DNA of 64,000 nt from Dorea sp. AM10-31 (GCF_003435815.1 NZ_QTUV01000001.1:386581-450580), one strand, 5' to 3'. Counted from the stretch's first letter, positions 8,645 through 18,255 are shown. Numbers and translations: made by a program. The notes: generated by a model from the sequence alone, not told the origin.

Positions 8645-9517
8645 CTATAACTCAAACCTGTAAAACCGAACCAGAGAACTATCATCATCATTTAAAGCAT
8701 CAAACACACTTTTACAGTAAATCTTTATTGCATTGTTTACATACTGTATTCTTCCATCTATTGATACTTCTTGATTCAAAATGTTTACCAACTGCATTTT
8801 CTCATCATGCTCAAAACTGTCCAATTTCATCTGTTTTACTTCACGATCAACCAGAACACGAAACGGCTCCATCAAATCGGACGCTAAATTAAATTGATTA
8901 AACATATTATCATGAAATAATCCCAACTGCGTAATATATCCATTGGCAACTATTTCTCTTGTAAATGTCGACAAGATAATAGAATACCCGTAATTTAATG
9001 CAGCATTAATATTATTGTCTTCTGTCCTTGTAAAATCCAGTCCGAATAATGCATTAAAATAAACCTTGGCAGCATGTCCTTCTCTGTTAGTTGTATCATT
9101 CCAGACTATTTTCTTTAAATAAGATAATAAAAGCTCCGCTTCTTCCTTTCCCAACATTTCTAACAATTCTTTCTGTTTCCGGATCTTTTCTGTTACTATT
9201 TCCGTCCATACTGCCTCCTTTGTGTTCTTTTTCCAGGCAATCTGTTTCCGGATTTTATTGCTTGTATCATGACTACCGTAATAGCCGATTAATTCTGACG
9301 AAGGATTCTTCTTCTCATCACAGAATATCACTTTGATTTTTCTTCTCGTCAATTCTGCCAATAAACTGGTAGTCAATGATACAGCTGTTGATTCTATTAG
9401 AATTGTTGATATTTCACTTAATACTACTTTTGTTACTTCTTCACTTCGTACAACCATGTATCCCAATTGCAGATCCAGTTTTGCCCGTTTAGAAATAACA
9501 ATTATACGCCAGCTCAT
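8645..9517 (-). CDS. cas1: Cas1, CRISPR integrase
   Basis: 290 aa, usual for type II Cas1. It catalyses prespacer integration at the leader-repeat junction. Metal-site residues are visible: Glu146 in NREGHAAK, His202 in LGLFHDNMF and Asp214 in NLASDLMEPF. The N-terminal beta domain (MSWRIIVISKRAKLDL) and helical catalytic domain are both full length. It overlaps the cas9 stop by 4 nt, so cas9-cas1-cas2-csn2 form one tightly coupled operon. Confidence 0.97.
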   Translation of the reverse strand: MSWRIIVISKRAKLDLQLGYMVVRSEEVTKVVLSEISTILIESTAVSLTTSLLAELTRRKIKVIFCDEKKNPSSELIGYYGSHDTSNKIRKQIAWKKNTKEAVWTEIVTEKIRKQKELLEMLGKEEAELLLSYLKKIVWNDTTNREGHAAKVYFNALFGLDFTRTEDNNINAALNYGYSIILSTFTREIVANGYITQLGLFHDNMFNQFNLASDLMEPFRVLVDREVKQMKLDSFEHDEKMQLVNILNQEVSIDGRIQYVNNAIKIYCKSVFDALNDDDSSLVRFYRFEL

Positions 9518-12500
9518 AGTTTTAATAAATCAATCTCTTTTTCATATATTCCAGTTACAGATTGATTTATAATAGAAATTTGTTTACATTTTGTTATATT
9601 ATTATTTATTTTTATTGATCCAGCCTTCGCCGGTCCTGAAATCAATGTTAAATTAGCCATCGTACTTTGACATTGGAATAAATGTAATATTTCTGCTAAT
9701 ACAGTACATTTATCTTCCAGACTCAGTTTTTCGAACTTCCCTTTATTGTCTATCAAGGTTGATGCCTGCAATCCAAGTCTGATTTTGTAAATTGTATTCT
9801 GTAATTTACTCACAAATACATCATACAAATGTGTAAGTTCTGCTTCGTTTATACCATCAAACGCCACAATCTTCACATTTTTATTTTCTATTTTCCGATT
9901 TATGAATTTTATAACCTTTTTTAGTATTTTAGTTTCTTCATCTGATAATAATAATTCATTTGCACCTTTAAAAATCAATTGTTTTCCTGTTCTTCCGGAC
10001 AACCACATATAAAATCCATCTACTTTAAATAAAGTATCAATTTTGATCTTATTAATCAGAATAACCGGCTTTGACAATTTCCGTTCTTTCATAATCTCAC
10101 GCAAATATTCCAGTGCATTTTCTTTACTCCGTTCTATATAATCTTTTTTATAAATCGGAACAAATTCTATCGTCCTTTGTTCATTTCCTTTTGCATCTGT
10201 AGATTTGACAAGCATAAAATATGCACCAGCCGCCTTATTATAGCCACCATATTTATTAATGTCGTGTAACCGCTCATCACTCGTTTTAACCGGAACCTGT
10301 CCTTTTCCTTTCTTCATAATCTGCTGGTCAAACAGTCCACCCTTTTCTTCATAAGATCTTCTGGTTACAAGAATATTATTTTTATTCATTACATTTCGAA
10401 CAGTTTTTATCGTTCCCTTATCTCCTGCTTTCCATGCTACTTTTCCATTTCTGGAAATATCATGGATAAACATTTTCTCTAAATTATATGATCTGCCCGG
10501 ATTTTCTTTTATAAACCAAACCGCATTTTTGGTAAATTTCGTATAATATGCATTTCCTACTACAATATTTAAATATGCATCTTTTGCATGATGCAAATCG
10601 TTCATATCACGCACTTTAACAAAATCATAATCCTGTCGGAATTTAGATACACTTCTGCCTTTCACATACACAATTTCTGAATCCGGCATAACTTTTTTTA
10701 ATAGATCTGCAACAACTTTTGTACTCTGTCTTGTTTCAACAATCTGTCTCTCAATAAACCCAGCCAGTTCATCCGAAGTAAGTTCTGTTTTTCTGACTAA
10801 ACGTTTATATTTTTCTTTTGTAATAAAATTACCATCTAACAAACTTTTCCAGAATCCACCTTGTTTTTTCTGTATATCGGAATTTATTGGATAATCATCA
10901 GATTTCTTAGAATTATATTCCTTTTTTACAAGTACGCGGTTATTTAAACTATCATCCATTGTTTTGGACTGCGGATATATATGATCAATATCATATTTCG
11001 TATTATCCCACAGATCATCAAATTCAATGCGTTCTCCAGAATACATACAGTGTCCTCTCTGAGTATAATACAAAAATAATTTATCTTTCCTAAGCTGTTG
11101 TTCTTCATGCTTTTCTAATTTCTCATATATTTCCTTTTCTTCCTCTTTACATACTTTATAGAGATCCATCAAATGTTTTTTTCTAGACTCCGTCCGTTTA
11201 CTCTCCTGCGATTCTCTTGCCATTTCAACAAAAATTCTCTCCGGCTCTTTTCCCATTACTTTCTTTATTTCTTTTATCACTTGTAACGTCTGCCATATCT
11301 GACGTTTTACTGCCGGAGATACATATTGTTCCTCTACAGTTTTATACGACAATGTTGGATTATTTTGTTCCTCATTATACTCTTTGATTTGATCACTGAA
11401 TTGATACTTCTTCCCTAATAACTGACTCAGGTTTTCATTTGTTTCCCATAATGCAGTTATAAGATTCCATACTTCGCCTGTTTCCGGCGCTGGTATGGTT
11501 ATCTCCTCTAAAAATTTTTTTGAAAATCTTCCCCAGCCATGATAAGACAAAGCTGCTATACTGCTTTTCTGTTTATCTGTCAGCTTTGGAAATAGTTTCC
11601 CTAATCTTTGTTTTAATAGCTTTTTATCATCTCCAAATAATACAATATTCTGTATTATCTCTTCCTTTTCACTTTGTTTTAAATCTATTCCGCTTAATTT
11701 TTCTTTAAAATCATGGTAAGCCGTCAGCGATGCCTTAAAATCTCCATCAATTCCAGTAATATCAACATCTCTTTCTGCAATTCCTTCCCTAAGCAGAAAG
11801 TTCTTTAAATCTTTTTGACGTACTTTTCTTCTTTTACAGAATACACCTTCATAGATTTTTTGCTTTAATTCTACTGATATTTCTTTTCCATCCAAGCGAA
11901 CATTATTCAATTCATTCAATACCCTGTATTTACTATACAGTAATGAATCTTTCGGAAGTACATCCTCGCCAATCAAATATGTACACTTATTAGTCATTCT
12001 TTTTATAAACTTTTCTGCACTTGCCTCAACATCTATGATATCCGTAAAATTCCACGGATAAATTTTATCTTCACTCTTTCTTACAGCCCAGGTATACTTC
12101 TGTTCATTTTCTTCTTTTACTTTATTTAACGGTCCGACATAATATGGAATTCTGAAAGTAAATAGCTGTATTAATTTCTCTTTATTTTCAGCAATCACCG
12201 GGATACGAGCACTAAGGTTATCCAAAATCTTCTGTAATTCATACTTATGAATCTGGTATGGCAATACTCCATTATCTTTTGTAACCTGTCTCGGCAAAAA
12301 TTGATCCGTCTCTATTTCATTTTTCAAATATGTCTTTTCTTCACTCTCTGGCAGTTTTTCCACAATTGTTTTATTCAGATATTTCAAAAAGTCTTCCCGA
12401 CTGCATTGCTTCCCTCCCAATGCAGTCTTTTTACCATTCACTTTCGTCATTCCAATGTAGGCTGGATAATTGGCAAGTTTGGCATCTGACACAACAAATA

Positions 12501-13539
12501 TTTTCTTATAAATATCTTTAGAAAAATTTTCTCTTACCACTTCCTTTAATAAGCGAAGGTCTGCTTTATGTTTTTCATATACTTTAATCTTTGCTTCGGA
12601 AATAGAAGTGCATCTATCCAGAATATCTGTTAATACAGACCAATCATAGACAGCTTTTGCCGATGCAATAATATAAAACTGTTCTCCAAGTTCTGCCTCT
12701 ACAGAATCTATATACTCATCGTATCCATTGTCAGCAAATGAGATTTTAGGTCGTTCATTTTCATCCAACTCTTCATTTGCAAAAATGTCGCTCAATTTAG
12801 CTGTTCCACCAGTCAGAAGAGTAATCACCGCCTTTTCGCACTTTGTCCTGGCACCAAGTTCTTTTACCAGTCTGCTTTTCTTTGTTGATTTTAATATATT
12901 CTTATTACTTAAAACTTCCTCAATATACGATATTTTCTCTTCTGTTATTTCTAAATTAAAGTCCAGTTCTTCATCCTTAACATTCTGGATAAATGTTTCA
13001 AATGTATTTTTAAACTCTTTAACCTGCTCTATGTCTCCCGATAACAAGAAATGTCCCCTGTGTTTCATCATATGATGCAGTGCCAGATAAACCAATCGAA
13101 CATCTGGTACTTCTTTTGTCTCCATCAGCCATTTTCTCAAATGGTAAATCGTTGGAAACTTTCTATGATAATCTTTATCTGTGAACTCAGGATCAACAAA
13201 TAATGCATATGGAAGCTCTGGACGCTCCCCGTTTATGTCTCTTTTATCTTCCGGATAATACTTACTTTCTTTCATTCTCAAAAAAAATCCCGGATCGATC
13301 TTACTGACTTCTTCTGCAAATAACTCCTGCAGTATATTAATTCTCCAACCTCGTCTGTCCAGTCTTCTTCTGCCTGTCCTGTGCATACGCCTTTCTTCTG
13401 CTGTCTTAGCACCTTCAAATAGACGCACTCCCCATAATGCTTTCCCATGTCTTCTTAAAACATGGTATTCTTCATCTGTAACACTCCATCCGCAAGAACT
13501 AGTACCCATGTCCAGACCTAAATAGTAATTACCATCCAT
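9514..13539 (-). CDS. cas9: Cas9 RNA-guided DNA endonuclease, type II-A
   Basis: 1341 aa. All nuclease motifs are intact: RuvC-I LGLDMGTSSCGWSV with Asp10; an Arg-rich bridge helix (RRMHRTGRRRLDRRGWRI); RuvC-II FVEMARES with Glu772; HNH YDIDHIYPQSKTMDDS with His853; RuvC-III LHHAKDAYLN with His984 and Asp987. The helical recognition lobe spans ~80-730 and the PAM-interacting domain ~1100-1341. Length and order match the SpCas9-like II-A branch. The start follows GGGAGGAAAACA. The RuvC-III motif has Lys where HHAHDAY usually has a third His, a non-catalytic position. The PAM is unknown. The protein should use the crRNA and tracrRNA found on either side. Confidence 0.98.
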   Translation of the reverse strand: MDGNYYLGLDMGTSSCGWSVTDEEYHVLRRHGKALWGVRLFEGAKTAEERRMHRTGRRRLDRRGWRINILQELFAEEVSKIDPGFFLRMKESKYYPEDKRDINGERPELPYALFVDPEFTDKDYHRKFPTIYHLRKWLMETKEVPDVRLVYLALHHMMKHRGHFLLSGDIEQVKEFKNTFETFIQNVKDEELDFNLEITEEKISYIEEVLSNKNILKSTKKSRLVKELGARTKCEKAVITLLTGGTAKLSDIFANEELDENERPKISFADNGYDEYIDSVEAELGEQFYIIASAKAVYDWSVLTDILDRCTSISEAKIKVYEKHKADLRLLKEVVRENFSKDIYKKIFVVSDAKLANYPAYIGMTKVNGKKTALGGKQCSREDFLKYLNKTIVEKLPESEEKTYLKNEIETDQFLPRQVTKDNGVLPYQIHKYELQKILDNLSARIPVIAENKEKLIQLFTFRIPYYVGPLNKVKEENEQKYTWAVRKSEDKIYPWNFTDIIDVEASAEKFIKRMTNKCTYLIGEDVLPKDSLLYSKYRVLNELNNVRLDGKEISVELKQKIYEGVFCKRRKVRQKDLKNFLLREGIAERDVDITGIDGDFKASLTAYHDFKEKLSGIDLKQSEKEEIIQNIVLFGDDKKLLKQRLGKLFPKLTDKQKSSIAALSYHGWGRFSKKFLEEITIPAPETGEVWNLITALWETNENLSQLLGKKYQFSDQIKEYNEEQNNPTLSYKTVEEQYVSPAVKRQIWQTLQVIKEIKKVMGKEPERIFVEMARESQESKRTESRKKHLMDLYKVCKEEEKEIYEKLEKHEEQQLRKDKLFLYYTQRGHCMYSGERIEFDDLWDNTKYDIDHIYPQSKTMDDSLNNRVLVKKEYNSKKSDDYPINSDIQKKQGGFWKSLLDGNFITKEKYKRLVRKTELTSDELAGFIERQIVETRQSTKVVADLLKKVMPDSEIVYVKGRSVSKFRQDYDFVKVRDMNDLHHAKDAYLNIVVGNAYYTKFTKNAVWFIKENPGRSYNLEKMFIHDISRNGKVAWKAGDKGTIKTVRNVMNKNNILVTRRSYEEKGGLFDQQIMKKGKGQVPVKTSDERLHDINKYGGYNKAAGAYFMLVKSTDAKGNEQRTIEFVPIYKKDYIERSKENALEYLREIMKERKLSKPVILINKIKIDTLFKVDGFYMWLSGRTGKQLIFKGANELLLSDEETKILKKVIKFINRKIENKNVKIVAFDGINEAELTHLYDVFVSKLQNTIYKIRLGLQASTLIDNKGKFEKLSLEDKCTVLAEILHLFQCQSTMANLTLISGPAKAGSIKINNNITKCKQISIINQSVTGIYEKEIDLLKL

Positions 13540-13579
13540 TGTTTTCCTCCCTTTTGCTTTATTAATTGTTTATTTTATA

Positions 13580-13608
13580 TTGACTTTATTTCCAATATTC
13601 TCTATACT
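13580..13608 (+). promoter_or_regulatory. Promoter of tracrRNA
   Basis: TTGACT (13580-13585), 17-bp spacer, TATACT (13603-13608): a near-consensus sigma-A promoter firing away from cas9. The predicted start (~13613-13616) is exactly where the anti-repeat begins. It lies only 40-70 bp from the cas9 start, so tracrRNA and cas9 promoters probably overlap. Confidence 0.85.
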
Positions 13609-13614
13609 AAAGAC

Positions 13615-13728
13615 AAGTTTAGTACCATATTAGACTTTACATCATAAGTTCAAATAAGAATTTATTCAAATCGTCACTTTGATGTGACCCACAGTGTGTG
13701 GATGAGCTTGCTATGCAAGCTCTTTTTT
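13615..13728 (+). ncRNA. tracrRNA
   Basis: The anti-repeat (13617-13655) is complementary to the crRNA repeat: GTTT-AGTACCATA and TTTACATCAT match the repeat on the + strand, and TTCAAAT pairs with the 5' GTTTGA after an AAG bulge, the classical II-A duplex. Downstream are a nexus hairpin (GAATTTATTC), GTCAC-TTTGAT-GTGAC, CCACA-GTG-TGTGG, and a terminator GAGCTTGC-TAT-GCAAGCTC with six T (13704-13728). Predicted length is ~114 nt. It guides RNase III processing and Cas9 loading. Confidence 0.93.
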
Positions 13729-13739
13729 ATTTATCAATA

Positions 13740-13792
13740 GCAGAACGGAGAGTAAAAACTGCTATAACTGCTGTTTTTACTCTCCGTTCTGC
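13740..13792. repeat. Perfect 20-bp inverted repeat
   Basis: Arms 13740-13759 and 13773-13792 are exact reverse complements (GCAGAACGGAGAGTAAAAAC) around a 13-nt loop. It sits 12 bp after the tracrRNA terminator and ~100 bp downstream of the acidic-protein gene transcribed towards it. There is no long T-run on either side, so it is not a standard terminator. Confidence 0.85.
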
Positions 13793-13893
13793 CCAAATAG
13801 CAAATTTGTTTTCGTAAATAAATTATATTATATATTTCTATTTTTATGCAAGCACTTTATTTATTAAAAACTTATCACAAAATAATAATTCCC

Positions 13894-14850
13894 CTACCTG
13901 TTCTTCTCCTCCCAGTAATCATATGCATCATCATACCCATTGTCGTAATCTTCATCTCCAAATTCTTCTGCCCACTCATCAGCAAAATCGTCTGGATCAT
14001 CATAATCATACACGTCATACGGATCATATTTTTTCTTCTTTTGTGTGTTCTTAGAACTCGTCGTATCATTATCGCTGTCAGACGTGTCTTTCGAATCAGA
14101 TTCTCCCATGAGTCTTCCTCCAGCTTTTATAACAGGACCGCCGCTCGCGTCACTGGCATCTTCATCATTCTCATCTGTATCCTCGTACTCATCTGCATCG
14201 TCATAATCATCTTCTTCTGCCTCATCTGCATACAACTGCTGTCTCTTTGAATCTGTCAAAATGTACTCATCGTCTCCCTCTTTCGTAAGAATATACCATC
14301 CAGCTTTCGTCTTTATGTCCATCTTATCAGAGACGTTCGTATACACAACCACATTCCTGTCGTTTTTGTAGTTAAGAAACTGTCGCTCTACCTGGGATGT
14401 TTGCAGTATATCATATGCCGGCTTCATATAATTACAGACTTCTTTATAGCTTTTGTTTTCATTATAAATTTCATCCAACTTCACACATTTAAACTCAACA
14501 CTGTACGAAAATGGATAATCACCATCTTCATCGCAGATAGCACTGTCTTCATCCTCATCATCTTCTATTTCTCTGCCATATTCATCATACTCCGGCGTCG
14601 ATCCCGAATATTTGTCATACTGATACAAAACCTCCACACCTTCCAGTCCGGCTTTTTCAAGTGTCTTCTGCAGCTTCTCTGTATAAGATGACATATATTG
14701 TTCTGCCATCTGCTCTCTTGCGTGCTGCTCCTGCTGCGCTTTCTTTTCCTGCCACTGGCTGTAATATCCGGAAAATACATACACTCCCCAAAGAAATAAC
14801 ACTGCAAAAATACTTGCACCAATCAATTTTATTATCTGTTTCTCATTCAT
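13894..14850 (-). CDS. Membrane-anchored, highly acidic protein of unknown function
   Basis: 318 aa. One N-terminal transmembrane helix (residues ~10-28) is followed by a Gln/Glu-rich coiled segment (QEKKAQQEQHAREQ), a central domain (~60-210), and a very acidic C-terminal half with Asp/Tyr runs (DEAEEDDYDDADEYEDTDE). No family is recognised. The start follows GAGGAAAATATT. The gene is 25 bp downstream of the 33-aa gene, probably one transcript, and ends ~100 bp from the inverted repeat next to tracrRNA. Position alone does not show any CRISPR role. Confidence 0.7.
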   Translation of the reverse strand: MNEKQIIKLIGASIFAVLFLWGVYVFSGYYSQWQEKKAQQEQHAREQMAEQYMSSYTEKLQKTLEKAGLEGVEVLYQYDKYSGSTPEYDEYGREIEDDEDEDSAICDEDGDYPFSYSVEFKCVKLDEIYNENKSYKEVCNYMKPAYDILQTSQVERQFLNYKNDRNVVVYTNVSDKMDIKTKAGWYILTKEGDDEYILTDSKRQQLYADEAEEDDYDDADEYEDTDENDEDASDASGGPVIKAGGRLMGESDSKDTSDSDNDTTSSKNTQKKKKYDPYDVYDYDDPDDFADEWAEEFGDEDYDNGYDDAYDYWEEKNR

Positions 14851-14874
14851 AATATTTTCCTCAACGCTTTCCTT

Positions 14875-14976
14875 TTATCCTTCTACATATTCCAAATAAT
14901 CGTCCTCACTTGCGAATAACATATAACTTCCGTCTACATATCCCATATATCCCTGTGCTGTTGTATAACCTTTCAT
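14875..14976 (-). CDS. Small 33-aa aromatic/acidic protein
   Basis: The ATG at 14976 is preceded by AAGGAGAG at a good distance. The product is MKGYTTAQGYMGYV followed by a Gly/Tyr/Glu-rich tail ending EYVEG, with GY repeats. Similar short proteins occur in Lachnospiraceae genomes (impression only). It stops 24 nt before the acidic membrane protein, and promoter-like repeat copy 2 lies upstream. Function unknown. Confidence 0.6.
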   Translation of the reverse strand: MKGYTTAQGYMGYVDGSYMLFASEDDYLEYVEG

Positions 14977-15021
14977 ATTTGCCACTCTCCTTGCTATTGT
15001 GACCGGCTCTCCGGCATGTCG

Positions 15022-15070
15022 TGTTTCTTTGATAGCTATAGAATAACAAAAGAGGTGTACAATAAAAGCA
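15022..15070 (-). promoter_or_regulatory. Promoter-like direct repeat, copy 2
   Basis: Matches 6517-6565. On the minus strand TTGTAC-16-TATAGC would drive the 33-aa gene and the acidic protein. Together the two copies bracket the CRISPR-Cas locus (8.5 kb). Confidence 0.5.
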
Positions 15071-15080
15071 CCTGCTGGTT

Positions 15081-15117
15081 TATTTAAGTTTATTTAAAGT
15101 TATTTAAGTTTCTTTAA
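15081..15117. repeat. AT-rich tandem repeat
   Basis: Three imperfect copies of a ~11-nt TATTTAAGTT unit. This is low-complexity sequence between the copy-2 promoter repeat and the araC terminator. Confidence 0.5.
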
Positions 15118-15164
15118 TTGCCTGATTATTTATTGATTGAGCAGACTGATAATAGCTCTATACA

Positions 15165-15213
15165 ACAAAAGGTTAGGAAACTCCCTTTCAGTTGTTCCCT
15201 AACCTTTTGTTTG
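15165..15213 (-). terminator. Terminator of the MATE-araC operon
   Basis: ACAAAAGGTTAGG pairs with CCTAACCTTTTGT around a 20-nt loop; on the minus strand it is followed by TTGT. It lies 31 bp after the AraC-type gene. Confidence 0.75.
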
Positions 15214-15243
15214 TAACATCGTTTATGTTTCTTTCACACTCCG

Positions 15244-16113
15244 CTAAATCCATGTACTCGGCTCATTTTTTCTATATTTTAACGGAGACACTCCGTATGT
15301 TTTTTTGAAGCTTCTGATAAAATAACTTACATTCTGATAGCCACTGAGCATTGCAACCTCTGTAACTGGAATGTCCGAATTTTGTAACAACTGTTTTGCA
15401 TGCTCCAACCGCAAATATGTAACATATTTTGAAAGCGTAATATGAAAATGTTCTTTAAAATATTGCGATACATATTTTTCAGAAAGATGGAACTGTTCCC
15501 CAAATCTCTTTAATGATATCTCCCCTGTAAAACTCTGCTGTATGTATGAAATCATCTCTTTTTCTACAGTATTTCTTCCACTTTTATCATTTTCGATTAT
15601 AAATCCATTCTCCCACATGTGAAGAATAAATTGTAAAAGAATTATTTTTGTCTTTATCTGAACAGCTATTTCCAACTTCTTTTCATCATTTTTTGCCATA
15701 TATATTTCGGCCAACTGCTCACACAACTCTTTTGCTGCATCCTTGATCCTCGGTCTTATCATCAAATGACCATTTTTTAATGGAGTAAGCAATTTATCAT
15801 CTAACATGTCATCTGTGCAAAAAGAGATATATTCAAGTGGAAAAAGGAAAGTAAAATAATCCACTTCTCCAGCCTGTGAACCCATGAAATGCAGATTGCT
15901 CGGCGACACTACAAAAGCATCCCCGGGGGTTCCAATATAATTTTCTCCTGATATACTTACAGTCAAAAACCCACTTTTTACATATATAATTTCCAGTTCA
16001 TCATGCCAATGTACCGGTATCTGAAATGATCGTCCCTCATTTTTTATATGATATGTACTAAACGGATCATCCTTTGTACCATGCGGTTTATTTTCCTTTA
16101 ATTCAAAGTACAT
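15244..16113 (-). CDS. AraC-family transcriptional regulator
   Basis: 289 aa. Residues ~1-150 form a cupin-type sensor domain (IPVHWHDELEIIYVKSG is the usual sugar/effector-binding strand text). Residues ~185-285 are two HTH motifs ending in the AraC signature region (AMLSGYQNVSYFIRSFKKTYGVSPLKYR). It starts 8 bp after the MATE exporter on the same strand, so the two probably form an operon in which the regulator responds to the exporter's substrate. The effector is unknown. Confidence 0.9.
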   Translation of the reverse strand: MYFELKENKPHGTKDDPFSTYHIKNEGRSFQIPVHWHDELEIIYVKSGFLTVSISGENYIGTPGDAFVVSPSNLHFMGSQAGEVDYFTFLFPLEYISFCTDDMLDDKLLTPLKNGHLMIRPRIKDAAKELCEQLAEIYMAKNDEKKLEIAVQIKTKIILLQFILHMWENGFIIENDKSGRNTVEKEMISYIQQSFTGEISLKRFGEQFHLSEKYVSQYFKEHFHITLSKYVTYLRLEHAKQLLQNSDIPVTEVAMLSGYQNVSYFIRSFKKTYGVSPLKYRKNEPSTWI

Positions 16114-16121
16114 AATCTCTC

Positions 16122-17444
16122 CTATACTTCTATAAGACCTTTACTTTTCCATTTTCCACTCTTCCATCTAAGTACCATTCCCACAGCTCTCGCACATTCG
16201 TCACCTGCCATAGCAATATATGATCCTACAGCCAGAAGTCCCATGTGTATTCCGAGAAAATAAGTTCCGCCAACTGCAAACAAATACATAAATATTGCAC
16301 CTAGTATAACCTGGAAAAGTGCGTCTCCACTCGTTTTTAATGCCTGGCCATATACAAGGTTTGTTACCCTTCCAAATTCAAGAAAGACATCTACTATTAA
16401 CAACTTTACCACAAGATTTATCATCTGTGTATCATCAGTAAATATATGCACGATAAAATGTCCTGCCAATGCAAATGTCACGGAAAAACAGGTCGCTGTG
16501 ATGATACCGTATATCGCAGCTTTTCTCGTTCCCCTGTTACATTCCTCAAACTCTTTTGCTCCAATTCTCCAACCGGTCATAATTGCATTTGCCTGAGCAA
16601 GGGCAGCTCCCACACAATATGAGAAATTTGCAATCTGTACAGCATATGAGCGTGCTGTAACATTCATTCCATCCACATCCATCTGATTCATAAAACGCAC
16701 AATAAAGGTCATTGCGATGTTGTAAAGTGCTGTTTCAAGCGCAGAAGGAAAACCAATCTTAACAATCTGCGCAAATATCTTTCTTGATGCAATTCGCTCA
16801 GGACTTTGTTTTGCTTTTATAAGCACAGCCCCCATACCTGCTACAATAATAAGATTTACAACTCTTGAAATAACCGTGGCAACAGCAACTCCCATTACAC
16901 CCCAGTTGAATACAAATAAGAATACTGAATTAAGTATTATATTGAGAACATTTCCAACAACAGTTCCTATCAAAGAATGTTTTGTATATCCAAACACTCG
17001 CAAATAACTGGAGAAAATAGGAATCAGTGCATTTAGAAAACATGCGCCGCCAACAATTCTAAGATATATTTCAGCCGGCTCAAGCAAAGCCGGAGCAATA
17101 CTTACAATTCGAAGTATCCCACCAGAAAAAGTAGCAAGAATGACAGACATTACGATACCTATCAATGCGTTGAATATAAGTCCAAGTTGTCTTGCCTGAT
17201 ACGCTATCCCCAGTCTTCCGGCTCCGATATTTTGTGACATAACAGCTATCATACCCGACGATATTACGCCGAACATGATAATAAAAACACCTATATATGT
17301 ATTTGCTGTTCCCACTGCTCCTACAGCCTGGTCGCTTACAGATGATAGCATAAGCGTATCGACCATACCTGAAAGCATATAAAATAAAGTTTCTAAGCAT
17401 ATTGGCACAGATAACTGTGTTAATGTTTTTCTTTCAGCTGCCAT
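16122..17444 (-). CDS. MATE-family multidrug/metabolite exporter
   Basis: 440 aa, about 12 hydrophobic segments, the usual MATE length. It opens with LTQLSVPICLETLFYMLSGMVDTLML, the first MATE helices, and carries the duplicated MatE architecture (SIAPALLEPAEIYLRIV at the end of the first half). Na+- or H+-coupled export from the inner membrane is the family role. The start follows GAGGAGAAAACT. The gene is upstream of the AraC regulator in a two-gene operon. Confidence 0.88.
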   Translation of the reverse strand: MAAERKTLTQLSVPICLETLFYMLSGMVDTLMLSSVSDQAVGAVGTANTYIGVFIIMFGVISSGMIAVMSQNIGAGRLGIAYQARQLGLIFNALIGIVMSVILATFSGGILRIVSIAPALLEPAEIYLRIVGGACFLNALIPIFSSYLRVFGYTKHSLIGTVVGNVLNIILNSVFLFVFNWGVMGVAVATVISRVVNLIIVAGMGAVLIKAKQSPERIASRKIFAQIVKIGFPSALETALYNIAMTFIVRFMNQMDVDGMNVTARSYAVQIANFSYCVGAALAQANAIMTGWRIGAKEFEECNRGTRKAAIYGIITATCFSVTFALAGHFIVHIFTDDTQMINLVVKLLIVDVFLEFGRVTNLVYGQALKTSGDALFQVILGAIFMYLFAVGGTYFLGIHMGLLAVGSYIAMAGDECARAVGMVLRWKSGKWKSKGLIEV

Positions 17445-17561
17445 AGTTTTCTCCTCACATACAATTCAAGAATACTATATCAATAATACAATATATTTCT
17501 ATGTAATTCTTGTATAATATCCTGTGAAAATTGCACTATTTCTACTTTATCTTAAAAAGTA

Positions 17562-17660
17562 CTAAATCGTGTTACTGAAAAATGGACCGCAAAATACCCG
17601 AATTCTATGAAACGCTGGTATGATAACTGGGATGCTCCCAATGAACTACCAAAACAGTAA
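17562..17660 (+). pseudogene. Fragment of an IS256-type transposase
   Basis: A short open stretch encodes KWTAKYPNSMKRWYDNWD, which resembles the C-terminal part of IS256/Mutator-family transposases, then reaches a stop. No start, no inverted repeats and no other part of the gene are visible, so it is a relic of an old insertion at the left edge of the decayed mobile region. Confidence 0.55.
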
Positions 17661-17679
17661 CTTCCATTCCTTTTTTCAA

Positions 17680-18255
17680 TTATCTCACACCAAAATCAGC
17701 TCCTCTCTCCGGCTTATCTTTTCCCTGTTTTTCTTGAATAATCTTCTTATTGATTTCAAGCCGTTCATGAATGGATAATTTCTTATCTTTTCCATCTACC
17801 GTCTGCTTCTGCTGTGCCGTTTTTCTATCTGTCTTTCCTGCCTCCTTAACCACTGCATTCGCTCCGGTACTTATTACTCGCTCATCTGCTCTTCCTTCAT
17901 TTCTTTCCGCTACCTGCTGTTCTCGTCTCTCCTTCACACCTTTTTCTTCCAGACTGCAAAAGCTCTGCAAATCCAACATCACCTCTTGTACCGTATTTTC
18001 TCTCGGCTCCACATTATCTCGATACTCATACGGATCAAAAGCTTCTGCAATCTCATCCAGTGCCTCTGCCAGCTGTTCTGTGGTCATCTTCTCTGGATAC
18101 ATTGCTTCTCGAACATCCCTCATCGGTACATACTTATAATCCGGCAATGCTTCATGAATTTTCTCAATCCCTTCCCGTACCAGTGCAAGCTCTCCATAAA
18201 ACCGAACATCATCCATCAGATTTCCAAGCCGGATTAACTCCGGTAAGCATGTTTC
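17680..18255 (-). pseudogene. 3' fragment of a large ICE accessory (LPD/YodL-type) protein
   Basis: The coding text begins without a start signal just after a stop at ~18258 (ELIRLGNLMDDVRF...); the first Met is at 18216. It has helical text VREAMYPEKMTTEQLAEAL and AFDPYEYRDNVEP, then a charged Lys/Gln/Glu tail, typical of the end of very large conjugative-element proteins. Lack of a ribosome site and of the N-terminal bulk suggests truncation. Family assignment is tentative. Confidence 0.5.
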
